NCBI GenBank assembly: GCA_011503125.2
Contig: WWBZ02000036.1
Span: forward strand, 1-16,257
DNA length: 16,257 nt
Origin: Botryosphaeria dothidea
Taxonomy: Eukaryota; Ascomycota; Dothideomycetes; Botryosphaeriales; Botryosphaeriaceae
Direction: 5' to 3'
The translations under genes and the position numbers were made by a program. The notes under the pieces were generated by a model, which did no database searches, was not told the origin of the DNA, and was given only the letters and a program-made list of their open reading frames with translations. Shown piece after piece: positions 1 to 9,395 of this stretch (position 1 is the first letter of the stretch; each line of letters begins with the position of its first letter).

Positions 1-355
1 GAGGGTCCAAGCACCAGGACACAACACAGAACATTTCCGTGTCTGGACACCTCCCTCCAACCGAAACAGCATGTTCCTTGCAAGGCCCTGTTCGGATTAC
101 CGGAATGGAAAATAACAGTCTGCCTTCTTGCCTCTGCTCCTCTGGGAGATTGAGTGAGCAAAAACCCTTGCCGGAACAATGCTTAGCGGGTCCGCTTTGC
201 GTGCACCAGTGCGGGTCCGCGCTGGATACTACCGCGTTAGTGATTCCTGCATCCAGTGAGATGGGCGGCGATCAGCCAATTCCTCGGAAAACATCTGTAG
301 CGATGAGCCTCGGACTGCACCGTACCAGCCGGAAGGCACAAGCTCTCGGCGAAGC
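1..355. other. no supported gene (flank downstream of PIG-S)
   Basis: This flank lies beyond the PIG-S stop codon and should contain its 3' untranslated region. A plus-strand open frame begins at 39 and runs to 455, into the PIG-S C-terminal coding sequence, but its product looks like nothing recognisable and I treat it as chance. No repeat, RNA gene or clear polyadenylation signal was seen. Confidence 0.4.
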
Positions 356-2098
356 TCAAGACTTGCCAGCCTTCCTGCGCGCTGAGATGCTCTTCACCTC
401 CTTCAAGGCGGCCATGATTAACGGGACAGCAACAGGTCCGAGCAAAGGTAGGTAGACTGCCACCTTATGTTCGTCGGGGAAGTAGACCTGACCGACCATG
501 GATCGTTCGAAGAACGCCTTCTCAGCCCCCGCTTCAGCCACCCGCGCATGTTCCAATGCGCTGTGAACCTGCCTTCGCGGAGGTCGTCACATGCAGCATG
601 CAAGTGAGCGATAGTCTGCTCCACGGAGATTGCTACGTTGTCAGGTATGGCAATAGACGGCAGAGCCTGACTCAGACGTGCAAGTGACCCCAAAGTGGAT
701 GAAGCGGAGAAAAGGAGAGAGGCCGCACGTATGCGCGTGAGGGTAGTGATACGCAAGGGCAAGGAATCGGGAGATTGAGGCATGCCGAGCAGGGATAGCA
801 GCTGGTTAGAGAAAGTCAGCATTGCGGGGCGGAGGGCCTCCTTGCCTAGGGAGGCTGGATTGGCGCGGTTCTTTGCTCGACGCCCTGGGAGGGTTCAGAA
901 TCAACACGCCCCCCAACAAGCACAGCACCACCAGCACCGGGCCTCACCACCACCTCCGCCCCCCCATGGGCGCCAGCTGCTTCCGTTCTCTTTTACCATG
1001 GGCTTTGGTTCTCAGCGGGAATAGAGACAAAGTTGACGGTGGGCCGGCTCCAATAGATGGGCTGAGAGGCCATTCGGCCGCATTTATGAAGCCAGTGAGA
1101 TCTTCCTTGTGTAGAGTCCATGCATTCTTCTCCGGATCGAATTCGGGCTCACGAATGGACGGCGCAAAGGTAGCATACAGCTGAACCTGGGTATCAATGG
1201 TGAAGTTGCTGATGGACGACAGCGAATGTAGCAACGGCGCGATATATTCGTCCAGTGCGGCCTCGATGTCCCAGGCTGAGGGCGGAACCGGGAGTGAAGA
1301 GAGAAAAGGTCAGATGGTAGGTCGGGGCGTACTTGAAGGAGCGCGTCTTCTGACGCTCAAGAGCAGCAGCCGTTTCGGCGGACAGTGACTTCATGCGTGC
1401 CATGTTACCCATGCCAGTACCAGACAGCAAGTAGGCCAAAGCGGCCTGCTCCTCGGCAAATATGGATTGTAGCTCATTGGCAAGGAAGGTGGCCAGCGGG
1501 GACGAGGTGGAGGAGGGAGATGGGATCTGATTTTGGGCATAGTAGACGTCTAGAATAGGTTCGTAGGATCGCAGCTCGGCTCTGGGAGTGGGGCCGTTCT
1601 GAACAGGGATGAGGTTCAGCGTCAAGGCAATGTCGGTATCGGTGGGGCTTGAAGGTTGGGTCTGGTCGGCCAGAAGCAGGCGCAGGTGATGGGCGGAAAA
1701 GTCATTGAGGTCATCGAGGGCATGCTGCGTGGTGCGCAGCAGATGGTGGGCGTCCTGCTCGGGGAGGATTGGGGCGTCAATGGCGATGCGGAGAGGGAAG
1801 ACGGGACGGCATGTCTGATAGTCTGTCAGCTGGAGTCAATTGAGGGCTGCGGCGTCCAGACCTTTCCGTCGGCCCAGTCGAGCATCTGCTGCAGGGGCAG
1901 ACTGGCGCGGTAGATAGTGGTCGTCTTGAACCATAGCGGCAGGCCGAGTAAGATGGCAACGGCCCAGAAGGACAAGATGACCAGGCGGCGGGTGGTGATG
2001 CTCTGGGAGCTCTCTGGCGGCGGGGGAGTAACGACATTGACGGCGTCGACAGCCTTGTCAGGCGCGACGTCAGTCTGCGCGGGGTCTTGCTGGGCCAT
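356..2098 (-). CDS. PIG-S, GPI-transamidase complex subunit (frame broken by indels)
   Basis: PIG-S is a subunit of the ER GPI transamidase, which attaches GPI anchors to proteins (yeast Gpi17). Exon 1 is 2098-1862; a 47-nt intron (1861-1815, weak donor GTCTGG, CTGAC near the acceptor) is followed by exon 2 from 1814. Near the N-terminus, RRLVILSFW then WAVAILLGLPLWF forms the first membrane segment, followed by LPLQQMLDWADGK. The lumenal part contains WDIEAALDEY and NFTIDTQVQLYATF. The C-terminal FPDEHKVAVYLPLLGPVAVP forms the second membrane segment. The span codes for about 565 residues, near the family length. The reading frame changes near 1273, 1048, 1005 and 562, and again at least once between about 870 and 990, where stops and G runs occur. 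Each piece matches PIG-S in order, so the gene is collinear but not translatable as printed. The ATG at 2098 was preferred over one at 2113 because its context is better (GACATGG). Confidence 0.85.
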
Positions 2099-4202
2099 GT
2101 CGCGAAGAGGCATGCGACGCGCGGCGCTGGCTCTGAGGGTCCGCGAGGACACGTTGTTGGAGCTGCGCGCACCAGGGAAGGGGCCGCCCGCGACCGGGGA
2201 GACGCGCCTGCCGGGAAAACACCGGCTGGCGTGGTTGCCTGTCCCAGGGCCACCACCCTTCATTCGCTGCATCCTCACCTGCAACGCTCGACTCTTCATG
2301 CTCCGTCGCTTCCGAAGCCAAGTTGGGCCAACATCGCATTTCTGCTTTGCCATGTCCAATTCGCATTCCCGACCTTCTGGTCGACCCGAGCTCCTCCAAT
2401 AAGCTCAACTGCAACGCATCTCCGTGCATCTGGACCGCCTGCGGCTATGTACAAGACCTGCATCTGCAACATCATCTCCATGAATTTACATGCGACGAAT
2501 CTCGAAAGTTTCCCGTTCCCAGCGGCGACTGGCCTCTCCTGGGGCCGCCATCTGGCCTTTGCCGTCCCGTCCTCTTCTTCGTCGGATTTATCTCTTCCGT
2601 GCCTCGTATCACCTGCCGGATCCCGTTCTCACTGCCCACACACTCACTGCCGCCTTGTCATTTCCTGGTGCTGATCCTATCGGGAGATCTGCCTGTCTTT
2701 CCTGCAGCTAATCGACCCCACGTGCGCCGGGGATCCCCCAACCCTAATCCCCCGTTTTGCCTTGCAGAAACTCTAAGTGAAGCTCACCGTCTCGAGCCCT
2801 CCGACCAAAAGAGCTACCTGCTGCTTCTCAAAGGGATCTTCGCGGTTTTTTCCATTTACATGCCCTACTGACTCTCGGCTCTTGCAATTGTCGTCTTCCA
2901 GCCGATAGACAGTCGGCTGTTGCCGTGGACACATACCTAATGGCTACCAGGAACATGTAACTACAACATTGGGGCGGCTCAATATTTCTCGAGGATGTAT
3001 CAGCGCTCCCATCGCTGTTCAGTTCTTCTTGTCTCACTCCCCCAGATCTAACTCTGTGTTTTTCTGCTCTTGCTTTGGTCACCTCGCCGCCGTAAGGGGG
3101 ATTACCCAACCAACCCCGTCGAAATCTCCACAATCTATGCAGGGCCTATGCTAGCACCAAGGCAGTCGATTCTATCATATCTGCTATTGTTTTCGGTGGA
3201 ATAATCAAGGATATCCTTACCCTATTCTTATGCATCAGCCAGCCACTGATTGATGCCTAAGCCATCCGTCTTACGCTGCTGAGACATTACCGACAGCTCA
3301 TATGTCATTGTTCCACCCATTACCACAGGATTTTCAGCCAATTGACAGATGCCCTCGAGGCAATCACGCTCGGTTTCACGCTACCTTATGATTTTTTTTT
3401 CCCGCCATTCTATCTGAAGTTATTGTTTAGCATCTTCTTGAGAGCGCATATTAACTCCAACGGTCTCGGATGTGAGCCCATATATTTTCCCGCCAATCGT
3501 GGGGCAGTTCCTTGCAATAGCACTACGTCTAGCTCACGTATACCGTCATCATCCTGAGAGACGGGCTCACGCTCCCCAGTGCCCCACCCATGAACGGAAT
3601 CCCCGAGACTGTCCCTGCTGCCAAGTATCCCGCCAATCATGCCTCTATTTGAGACGACGGAAAAAATCAGGGATCTCCGGTCAAGGTGGCGTCCATTGGA
3701 TGGAGCCTTCTTATCAGGAGGCCGTTGCCATCAGGACTCAGGCAGAAGAGCTGGAGGATGCGACTGGCAATACGACGGCTATCGACCCACATAAGAATAT
3801 CCGAGTCCGATTACGACATTCAATCCTTCAGCGGGAGCACCCGAGAGTTAGTGGAGGAAAGGAACGCTCCCAAAGCTCGGCGGGAGCGGAGCTCGGGCCG
3901 AAGACATCAATTGCGTCGTTGCCTAACCCCTTCCAGTGCAGTGCGACGGCCGAATTTTCTCTAACAACATGCGTTCTGCAAGTCATGCCGAGACTTTTGA
4001 CGACAAGGATCACCACCGGCCGTCGCGGACAGGTTTGGATGCGAACAACGGTCGGCAAACACAATATCCGTCCCCTTTCCGCTTTTCCCGGTAAGATATC
4101 CGATTACCCGAATACCCGTATAACCCCATTGAATTAACGATGCTACTCGAGATTGCTTGGGACTCGGCCTCGCCCTGTCGGCGTCAGCCAGGCTGCCCAA
4201 TA

Positions 4203-4210
4203 TGACGTCA
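4203..4210. promoter_or_regulatory. CRE-type palindrome TGACGTCA
   Basis: A perfect 8-bp palindrome, TGACGTCA, which is the consensus for CREB/ATF-type bZIP proteins. An imperfect copy, TGATGTCA, sits about 200 bp to the right, near 4408. No adjacent gene start is established (PIG-S begins 2.1 kb away), so any role is speculative and a chance match is possible. Confidence 0.25.
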
Positions 4211-4350
4211 ATCACGCTGCCGTCATGCCTCTCGAGTCAGCATCGCACTTTGGAAAAGTCAATAATTTGCCCGTCCGATGCGGTAAGCGAAATCATCGTC
4301 ACCAACAGAACGCCGTGTAACAATGCTTTCCCAACCGCACGATCAATGCC

Positions 4351-4363
4351 AAAAAAAAAAAAA
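4351..4363. repeat. A13 homopolymer
   Basis: Thirteen consecutive A residues on the plus strand in the gene-poor interval. It is a likely place for length errors and has no assigned function. Confidence 0.8.
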
Positions 4364-4806
4364 CAGAAAAGCCGAAATGTGCCGCCGAGCCATCGCCCCC
4401 ACTGCCAATGATGTCACACTGAGGCGGGCACAACTGGTGAGAGACTCCACTTCCGCATGAACACCCGCGACGCCTCCTCCACCTCGCGAATGCAACAAGC
4501 AAGCCGCGGAATCAAGGCCGTCCTGTCAAACCAAGGCAACCCAGCGCGAACAGACGGCGCTACTCCCGCTCTGGGCCTCCATGGCATTTGTCTCTGTCGG
4601 TCCTACATGCCTGGTCCGTTGCGGTCCACGCCAAAGACTCCGCTCTCATCGCCATTGCTATTCCGTATTCTCCCACGCTCTCTCTCGCCTGTCCCGTGTT
4701 CTCCCACGCCCTCTCATGCCATCCCACACCTTACCCACGTTTCCCCCATTCCCCCCAATTTCCTCTCTTTTCTTGATGATTTGCCTCTTGCAACTACCGC
4801 ACTCCC

Positions 4807-6086
4807 TCATTGCCTCCCCCCATCCCCGTACGCCCTCTCCCCACCATACGCCTGCTGCCCGCCATCCCCATACCCCATCCCCTCCATCGGCCCCCACCCG
4901 CCCATCACGCCCTCCATCCCCTCCAGCCCCTGCACGCCCAGCTCCATGCCCTCGGGCAGCCACGCGCCCTCGGCGCCGCCGCGCAGCCGCCAGAGGAGCC
5001 GCAAGGCCTCCTCCTCGGGCTCGGTGCGCAGCGCGTGCAGCAGGCGCTCATAGTGCAGGATCTTGGCGTTGGCGTCCTCGAGCTTCAGCACCGCCTCCTC
5101 CAGCTTGTTGTACGTCGCCTGCTGGCGCGTCTGCTCGCGCGAGTCCGTCTCCCACATGCATTTCGAGCCCTTCGCTTGGCAGCGCGAGCACGCTGGCCGG
5201 GCGCCGTCGCACTGTTGGGGGTGGAGAAGTTAGAACGGCGTTAGTCTTCCACGGACTTTTTTTTTCGGACGTCTTTCTCTCTCTTTCTTTCCGGATTTGG
5301 AAGGGTTCGGTTTTGTAAGGATGGGAGGTGGGGTGAAGCATTGGGAGGGGGTTTTTAGATAAAAGAACGATATGATAGGATTTGGAGGGGTAAGAAAACG
5401 AAAGAGAGAAAAAGCAATTGACGTTTGGTGAATAATGACTTGGCTTTTTTCTTTTCTTTTCTTTTCTTCCGCTTTGAGCATTTTGCCTTTTTTATGCTTG
5501 GCGAGAGTGCTTTTGGTACGGCCGAACGAGCGGATTATTTTCGCACCCCTGGGGCTTTCATGACGTCGCTTGGAACCGGGGAGACGGGGCAAAAGGAGAG
5601 ATGGGATTTCGCTTATGGTTACACAAGATGAGGGGGCACAAAACGTGATTGGTAGGGGGAAACGGCTGGGAGGGGTGGCAAGTGCGACAACAAGCAGTTA
5701 AGGGGCGAACGTCCACAATGGAAGGGGAAAATGTGAAGGTTGGGATGGGGAACTTATTAACATATGATTTCGTGTGTATGGACCTTGGTCTTTTTTTTCT
5801 GGCACTCGAAACAAGCTACCAGGGTAACGGTTCTTCGGCCTCGAGATCGTGCTGCTTGTTGTTGTTGTTGTTGTTGTTGTTGTGCTGCAGCTTGGGTACC
5901 TGGTGGAAGGTCGGCGGCGACAGGGCCAGAGGCAGCCGAGGGTGGTGTATCGAGCGGGCCCGTGTTTGGGTATGCATTTGACGACGTCGAGGAGGAGGCG
6001 TGCGAGGCGATTGTGGAACTTCTGGGCGTGTTGCCAGCGGCGGCAGCAGCCTGTGCAGGGAGCAGCGGTCGAGGGCTTTGCGGCAT
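4807..6086 (-). CDS. small Zn2Cys6 transcription factor, zinc cluster split by a 572-nt intron
   Basis: This is a predicted nuclear DNA-binding regulator of about 235 residues. Exon 1 (6086-5784, 101 codons) starts at ATG with an Ala/Ser/Pro-rich region and a run of nine Gln, then RRTVTLVACFECQKKKTK. Exon 2 (5211-4807) begins CDGARPACSRCQAKGSKC. Joined in phase 0 they give C-X2-C-X6-C-X6-C-X2-C-X6-C, an exact binuclear zinc cluster. A helical linker follows (YNKLEEAVLKLEDANAKILH, then a Leu-rich stretch), which suits dimerisation. The C-terminus is Gly/Met-rich. No fungal-specific activation/middle domain is present, so the protein is short for the family. The intron (5783-5212) has a weak donor, GTCCAT, but a good acceptor with CTAAC upstream and CAACAG. 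Its length is unusual beside the 47-65 nt introns elsewhere. Target genes are unknown. Confidence 0.75.
5212..5783 (-). other. long intron inside the zinc-cluster coding sequence
   Basis: The intron is 572 nt with donor GTCCAT and acceptor CAACAG; ACTAAC and TTCTAAC lie shortly upstream of the acceptor. It contains a CTTTT/AAAAG microsatellite near 5441-5470 and other purine/pyrimidine tracts. If it were retained, translation would stop seven codons into it (VHTHEIIC follows TK), leaving only the first two of the six zinc-binding cysteines. Confidence 0.6.
5854..5883 (-). repeat. CAA microsatellite coding for polyglutamine
   Basis: A TTG/CAA trinucleotide array that encodes nine consecutive Gln in exon 1 of the small zinc-cluster gene, about 15 residues before its first zinc-binding Cys. 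Such arrays vary in length between strains. Confidence 0.85.
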
Positions 6087-7027
6087 TATGGTAGTTCATG
6101 TAAGACGGGCTTTTGCGCGTGCCGCTCTTGCTCGGATCAGGTACCGGGACGGGGAATTTTGGATGATGCAGCCAGGGAACGTCTGCTCGGGCCTCTTGGG
6201 AGAAGGGAAGTGCGTGGGCAAGGCAAGAAAGCAGGCAAACGACAAGTGAGGGGTGGAGGAACAAAATTGCGGGAGGGCGCAGCTGTGCTTTGCAGGAAGC
6301 AGCAATCAGGCGAAGCAGGGCTCGGTGGCACACGCAGAGTCGCCGGGAGGCAGAGAGGGACTGGACAATGAGGCAGACCGGACCATCTGCACATGCGGAG
6401 CGAGGGCTGGCCGAGGGGCTCAGAGCCGGCCGGCCATCAGGCCGATAGACGGTCTTCATTCGAGGGCTCTTGCATCTGTATCATATGTAGGGCTGCTGCT
6501 TTGACGCGCTCCACGACAGCCTAGGCGATGATGTTCTTGAAGTTAGCGCCCAATCAGCGGAGATGGTGCGGGCCCGGAGGAAGCCCCGTTTAGGTTTCGC
6601 TGCAGCATTTGTCTTGCGAGCGATGCTCGTATCGCGGGCAAGCGTAGGCGACAGGGCGTCGGCCTAAAATGGTACAAGCCTGTTGCCGGTCTGCCGCTCG
6701 TCCAGCTCGATGGGTACCGGCGCGGCGACGAAGCCTCGCGGGACAAGCCGCCGCGTCCATCGGTCCCTTATTTGCGTTCTAAACAATATTGACGTGTGAC
6801 GCGGCCCACACGGTGTCCACCATGGCACAAACAACCAAAACAGCATTGTGTCACAACAGGCTGCACCCGGCCGCCGGCCGAGGACTGTAAGAGAAAAATG
6901 ACTTTAGTGAGCTGGACTTGGCAGGATTCATGCAATCAGTAGCCGACTGTGGACCCGAGACGAGCGGGATACCTGATCGAGGATGATGGGAAACGTTAAC
7001 CAAGGCAGCTCCACCCTGCTGACGTCT
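6087..7027. other. intergenic: zinc-cluster gene promoter and hydrolase 3' flank
   Basis: This 940 bp separates the ATG of the small zinc-cluster gene (on the left, transcribed leftward) from the stop of the alpha/beta hydrolase. The minus strand is pyrimidine-rich just upstream of the ATG at 6086, as expected for a fungal leader. A GGCCGGCC palindrome lies near 6427. Open frames here on either strand have biased, low-complexity translations and look like chance. I see no gene. Confidence 0.4.
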
Positions 7028-7948
7028 TCACGAGTGCCGCTCAACGAACGCCAGCACCTGGTGAACAAAGTCCTCCGGATTCTCCTCGGCAATGTAATGC
7101 GCCGACTCTTTGACCAGCGCCGTTTCCACCTCCTCGTACACCTCGTCCAGCATCCAGGCCGCCTCCTTTGCGTGCAGACTGTGCTCGCCGCTCAATCCCA
7201 GCGCCGGGACCCGACACTTGCCGTTCGCCATCAGCCACTCCCTGTTCTCCAGCGCATCCGTCTCGAAAGCCCGATACACCCCGAATGCACACCTCATCGC
7301 CCCTGGTTGAGAATAGTCGGCCACGTACCGATCCAAGTCCTCCTGGGTAATGGCGCTGGCGTCGAAGGATATCTTATCGAAGAAGTGACGGAGGTAGATG
7401 TGTTCGCGACCGGCGACCAGGGCCTCGGGCAGGTCAGCGACCCGATGAAAGACGAAATGGAACTGCTGTGGCATCATGGTCTTGTGCTTCTCGTAGACCT
7501 CGGTGCCTGGTAAGGAGCACTCTCCCAGGATGACCGAGGCGCAGTAGTCCGGATAGCGCGACGCGTACGCATAGGCGACCATTCCACCGATATCATGACC
7601 GACGACATGGATACTCTGGCGGATCCCGAGATGGCTGTGGATGAGGTAGGACAGGTCTGCCGCCATGGCAGTTTTCGTGAAGGCACCATCTGGACGCGAC
7701 GACTTGCCAGCACCTCGATAATCGGGAGCGATGACACGATAGCCGGCAGCGGCAAGCGGTCTCACGACATGACGAAATTGATAAGAAGTTTGCGGGAAGC
7801 CATGGATGAGGAGAATGGTGCCCCTCTCGGGAAGCTCGGATTCTGGAGGGAGGCAGTCGATGTACGCTATGCGCACGCCTGTGCCTCCGATCGTCGCAAT
7901 GCGCTCGACCCACGACTGAGACTGCTCCCAACGGTCTGACTGTTGCAT
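7028..7948 (-). CDS. alpha/beta hydrolase, epoxide-hydrolase-like
   Basis: An intronless, intact gene for 306 residues, probably a soluble cytosolic enzyme. The oxyanion-hole motif HGFP is at residues 49-52. The nucleophile elbow GHDIGG is at 117-122, with Asp119 as nucleophile. The general base is His284 (SAH). A Glu at 143, just after the core strand that follows the elbow (LGECSLPG), could be the charge-relay acid. An Asp nucleophile with GHD-x-GG is typical of epoxide hydrolases and relatives rather than serine esterases. The Arg residues that follow the nucleophile in fluoroacetate dehalogenases are absent, so defluorination is unlikely. A cap domain fits residues about 145-240. No signal peptide or organelle signal is seen. 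The substrate cannot be deduced. A TATA-like element and a four-copy motif lie upstream. Confidence 0.85.
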   Translation of the reverse strand: MQQSDRWEQSQSWVERIATIGGTGVRIAYIDCLPPESELPERGTILLIHGFPQTSYQFRHVVRPLAAAGYRVIAPDYRGAGKSSRPDGAFTKTAMAADLSYLIHSHLGIRQSIHVVGHDIGGMVAYAYASRYPDYCASVILGECSLPGTEVYEKHKTMMPQQFHFVFHRVADLPEALVAGREHIYLRHFFDKISFDASAITQEDLDRYVADYSQPGAMRCAFGVYRAFETDALENREWLMANGKCRVPALGLSGEHSLHAKEAAWMLDEVYEEVETALVKESAHYIAEENPEDFVHQVLAFVERHS

Positions 7949-8013
7949 GGCTGGAAATATACGAAAAGATAAGTCGAATTTCTGTCCTGTTGGGTCTCCA
8001 GAAGCTCTTGGCT

Positions 8014-8020
8014 CTTATAT
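8014..8020 (-). promoter_or_regulatory. TATA-like element of the hydrolase gene
   Basis: On the minus strand this reads ATATAAG, about 70 bp upstream of the hydrolase ATG (7948). That spacing is suitable for a fungal core promoter with a short leader. Confidence 0.4.
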
Positions 8021-8051
8021 GGTGTTCTCATGGCGCGAAACCGGGATCGGA

Positions 8052-8227
8052 TCTTCAGCGTCATAAGGCGGGGCACAGGATTGTCTTCAGCGTCACTGTT
8101 GCCTTTTCAGCACATGCTGACCTACCTCACGGAGCACTTGGCATATGACAGCTGATCAATCAGGTGTTTGGGGCTGTCTCACGGTACACAGGTGTTATGA
8201 CGCTGAAGGCTGTTATGACGCTGAAGA
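8052..8227. promoter_or_regulatory. four-copy CTTCAGCGTCA motif array, two in each orientation
   Basis: CTTCAGCGTCA occurs at 8053-8063 and 8085-8095, and its reverse complement TGACGCTGAAG at 8198-8208 and 8216-8226. The first and last copies extend to a perfect 15-bp inverted repeat (TCTTCAGCGTCATAA at 8052-8066 against 8213-8227). The last two lie in an 18-bp tandem repeat. The array is 100-280 bp upstream of the hydrolase ATG and behind its TATA-like element, as expected for an upstream activating or operator cluster. The TGACG core resembles a bZIP half-site, but the binding protein is unknown. Confidence 0.5.
8193..8226 (+). repeat. 18-bp tandem direct repeat, two units
   Basis: TGTTATGACGCTGAAG occurs at 8193-8208 and again at 8211-8226, separated by GC, giving an 18-bp period. 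Both units contain the TGACGCTGAAG motif of the larger array. Confidence 0.85.
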
Positions 8228-9395
8228 CGTCCGCCACACGGCGGGATCGACAACCGCTCGCAGGATAGGGCGGGCCTCAGCCCTACTGAGCAACGCTCGT
8301 CAGGCAGATCACCAGAAACAGCAGCGGAGGGGCCTTATTGGGCGCACGATGGGGGATCTGAGGCTGGGTGTGAGAAATGGTTCCCGTGACCAGATCTGGT
8401 GAGCGCTGGTTGGCGATGGGTGGCGGGCCCTGGCAGCGGCGCTCGGATGCTGCCGACACGGGATGAAGATGGATAGGATGAGGGCAAGGTTCTGGCCTAT
8501 AGACGCGACACAGGCAGAGGTCTGCTTAAGGTAGGCAGGTAGGGCACACAGCACCTCCGCGGAAGGCGCAGACGCGGGCCTCGTCGGGCCGGAAACGCCA
8601 ACTCGGCTCGGGAAGGCAGGGCGACAGGGAGCCTTTCTTCGTTCCTTCCGTCCGCATCCCCGACCCTTGCCTGCAACTCTCCCGACTCTCCTTCATCCGC
8701 TCCCCAAGCCTCACCCACGCCGCACTCTACCTTTGCTCGCCTTGCTGCGGCATCTGCTGCCTCTTTCCACCTGGCGTAATTCTCTGCTCCGAGAGCGCCC
8801 CACCGCATCAGCATGTAAATCCAGCTTTTTCTGCCCAGGCAGCCGTGACTGTGGGCGCAGACGTGTCGACCAATCTGTACAAATTTCACACCCACAAAAT
8901 GGTATTAGAGTTTTCGCCAAGCTTTCTGACGCCCGCGCCGATCGAGCCTGTGCCGCCCTCATGCAGCCGGTGAGCGGTTACACCAGCCCGCGTCTTTCTG
9001 TGCTGCGAGACGCTCACATGCTACTGCTTTGATGCGACTCGTATCCGGCTGGTGGGCCTTGAGCTTGGATCAACACCACGATACCCTTCAAAAATTCGCG
9101 AGGCCCACAGAAATCCCTTTTTGACATCCCGACCCTTCCGCCGCGTCATTCCGTCAAAGCGGTGAGCCCACAAACGTCATTCTCACCCTGCAGCCTTCCT
9201 ATCATGCCTTCAATTTTCTGTCTCTCCACCTCTTCGCCCCCAAATCCCCGTGTCGATAGCCGTTATATTGTCCGTTTCCCTTTTCTTTGCATCTGTACAT
9301 CATGTGAACCCTGTGACCCCATCTCCTCGCTCTGCAAATCCTCGACACTCTACATGTCGACCCGGTTTCAGAGTTCCAGGCGAAGTTAATAGAGC
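8228..9395. other. intergenic: aquaglyceroporin upstream region
   Basis: About 1.2 kb between the hydrolase promoter and the aquaglyceroporin ATG. From roughly 9110 to 9395 the plus strand is C/T-rich, consistent with a fungal leader. An in-frame TAG at 9390-9392 closes the frame just before the ATG. A minus-strand open frame at 8497-8895 (132 codons) is Arg/Ala-rich and unrecognised, and I do not call it. No RNA gene or mobile element was seen. Confidence 0.4.

Larger units (their letters stand above)
2099..4806. other. long interval with no convincing gene
   Basis: This 2.7 kb lies upstream of PIG-S and downstream of the small zinc-cluster gene. The plus strand is pyrimidine-rich from about 2560 to 3120, as in fungal promoters and leaders. 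The longest open frame in the middle is plus 3472-4137 (221 codons), with no family I recognise. Near it, an ATG at 3590 opens a 20-codon frame and another at 3639 opens a 51-codon frame. Charged, protein-like stretches occur in different frames between about 3640 and 4140. With indels demonstrable elsewhere in the window, a broken or multi-exon gene could be hidden here, but I cannot assemble one. Confidence 0.4.

Noticed and set aside
39..455. Plus-strand open frame of 138 codons at the left edge
   Set aside because: Its 3' end overlaps the well-supported PIG-S C-terminal coding sequence on the other strand, and its translation resembles no family.
1261..1285. A GT...AG pair 13 nt apart that would repair the PIG-S frame near 1273
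   Set aside because: Thirteen nucleotides is far too short for a spliceosomal intron.
2323..2871. Plus-strand open frame of 182 codons upstream of PIG-S
   Set aside because: Rich in Pro, Ser, Cys and Leu as expected from a C/T-rich promoter strand, with no recognisable motif.
3590..3650. A short frame reading PETVPAAKYPANHA, reminiscent of the KYPA start of fungal Xaa-Pro peptidases
   Set aside because: The frame stops at once and none of the later peptidase motifs is found in any frame downstream.
4457..5318. Long plus-strand open frames opposite the small zinc-cluster gene
   Set aside because: They are Pro/Ser/Arg-rich shadows of the GC-rich minus-strand coding sequence, and the zinc cluster is on the minus strand.
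5698..6459. Minus-strand open frame of 253 codons overlapping exon 1 of the zinc-cluster gene
   Set aside because: It reads the polyglutamine array as threonine and has no domain; the frame with the zinc-cluster motif is the real one.
8497..8895. Minus-strand open frame of 132 codons
   Set aside because: Arg/Ala-biased composition, no motif, and no promoter or splice context to support it.
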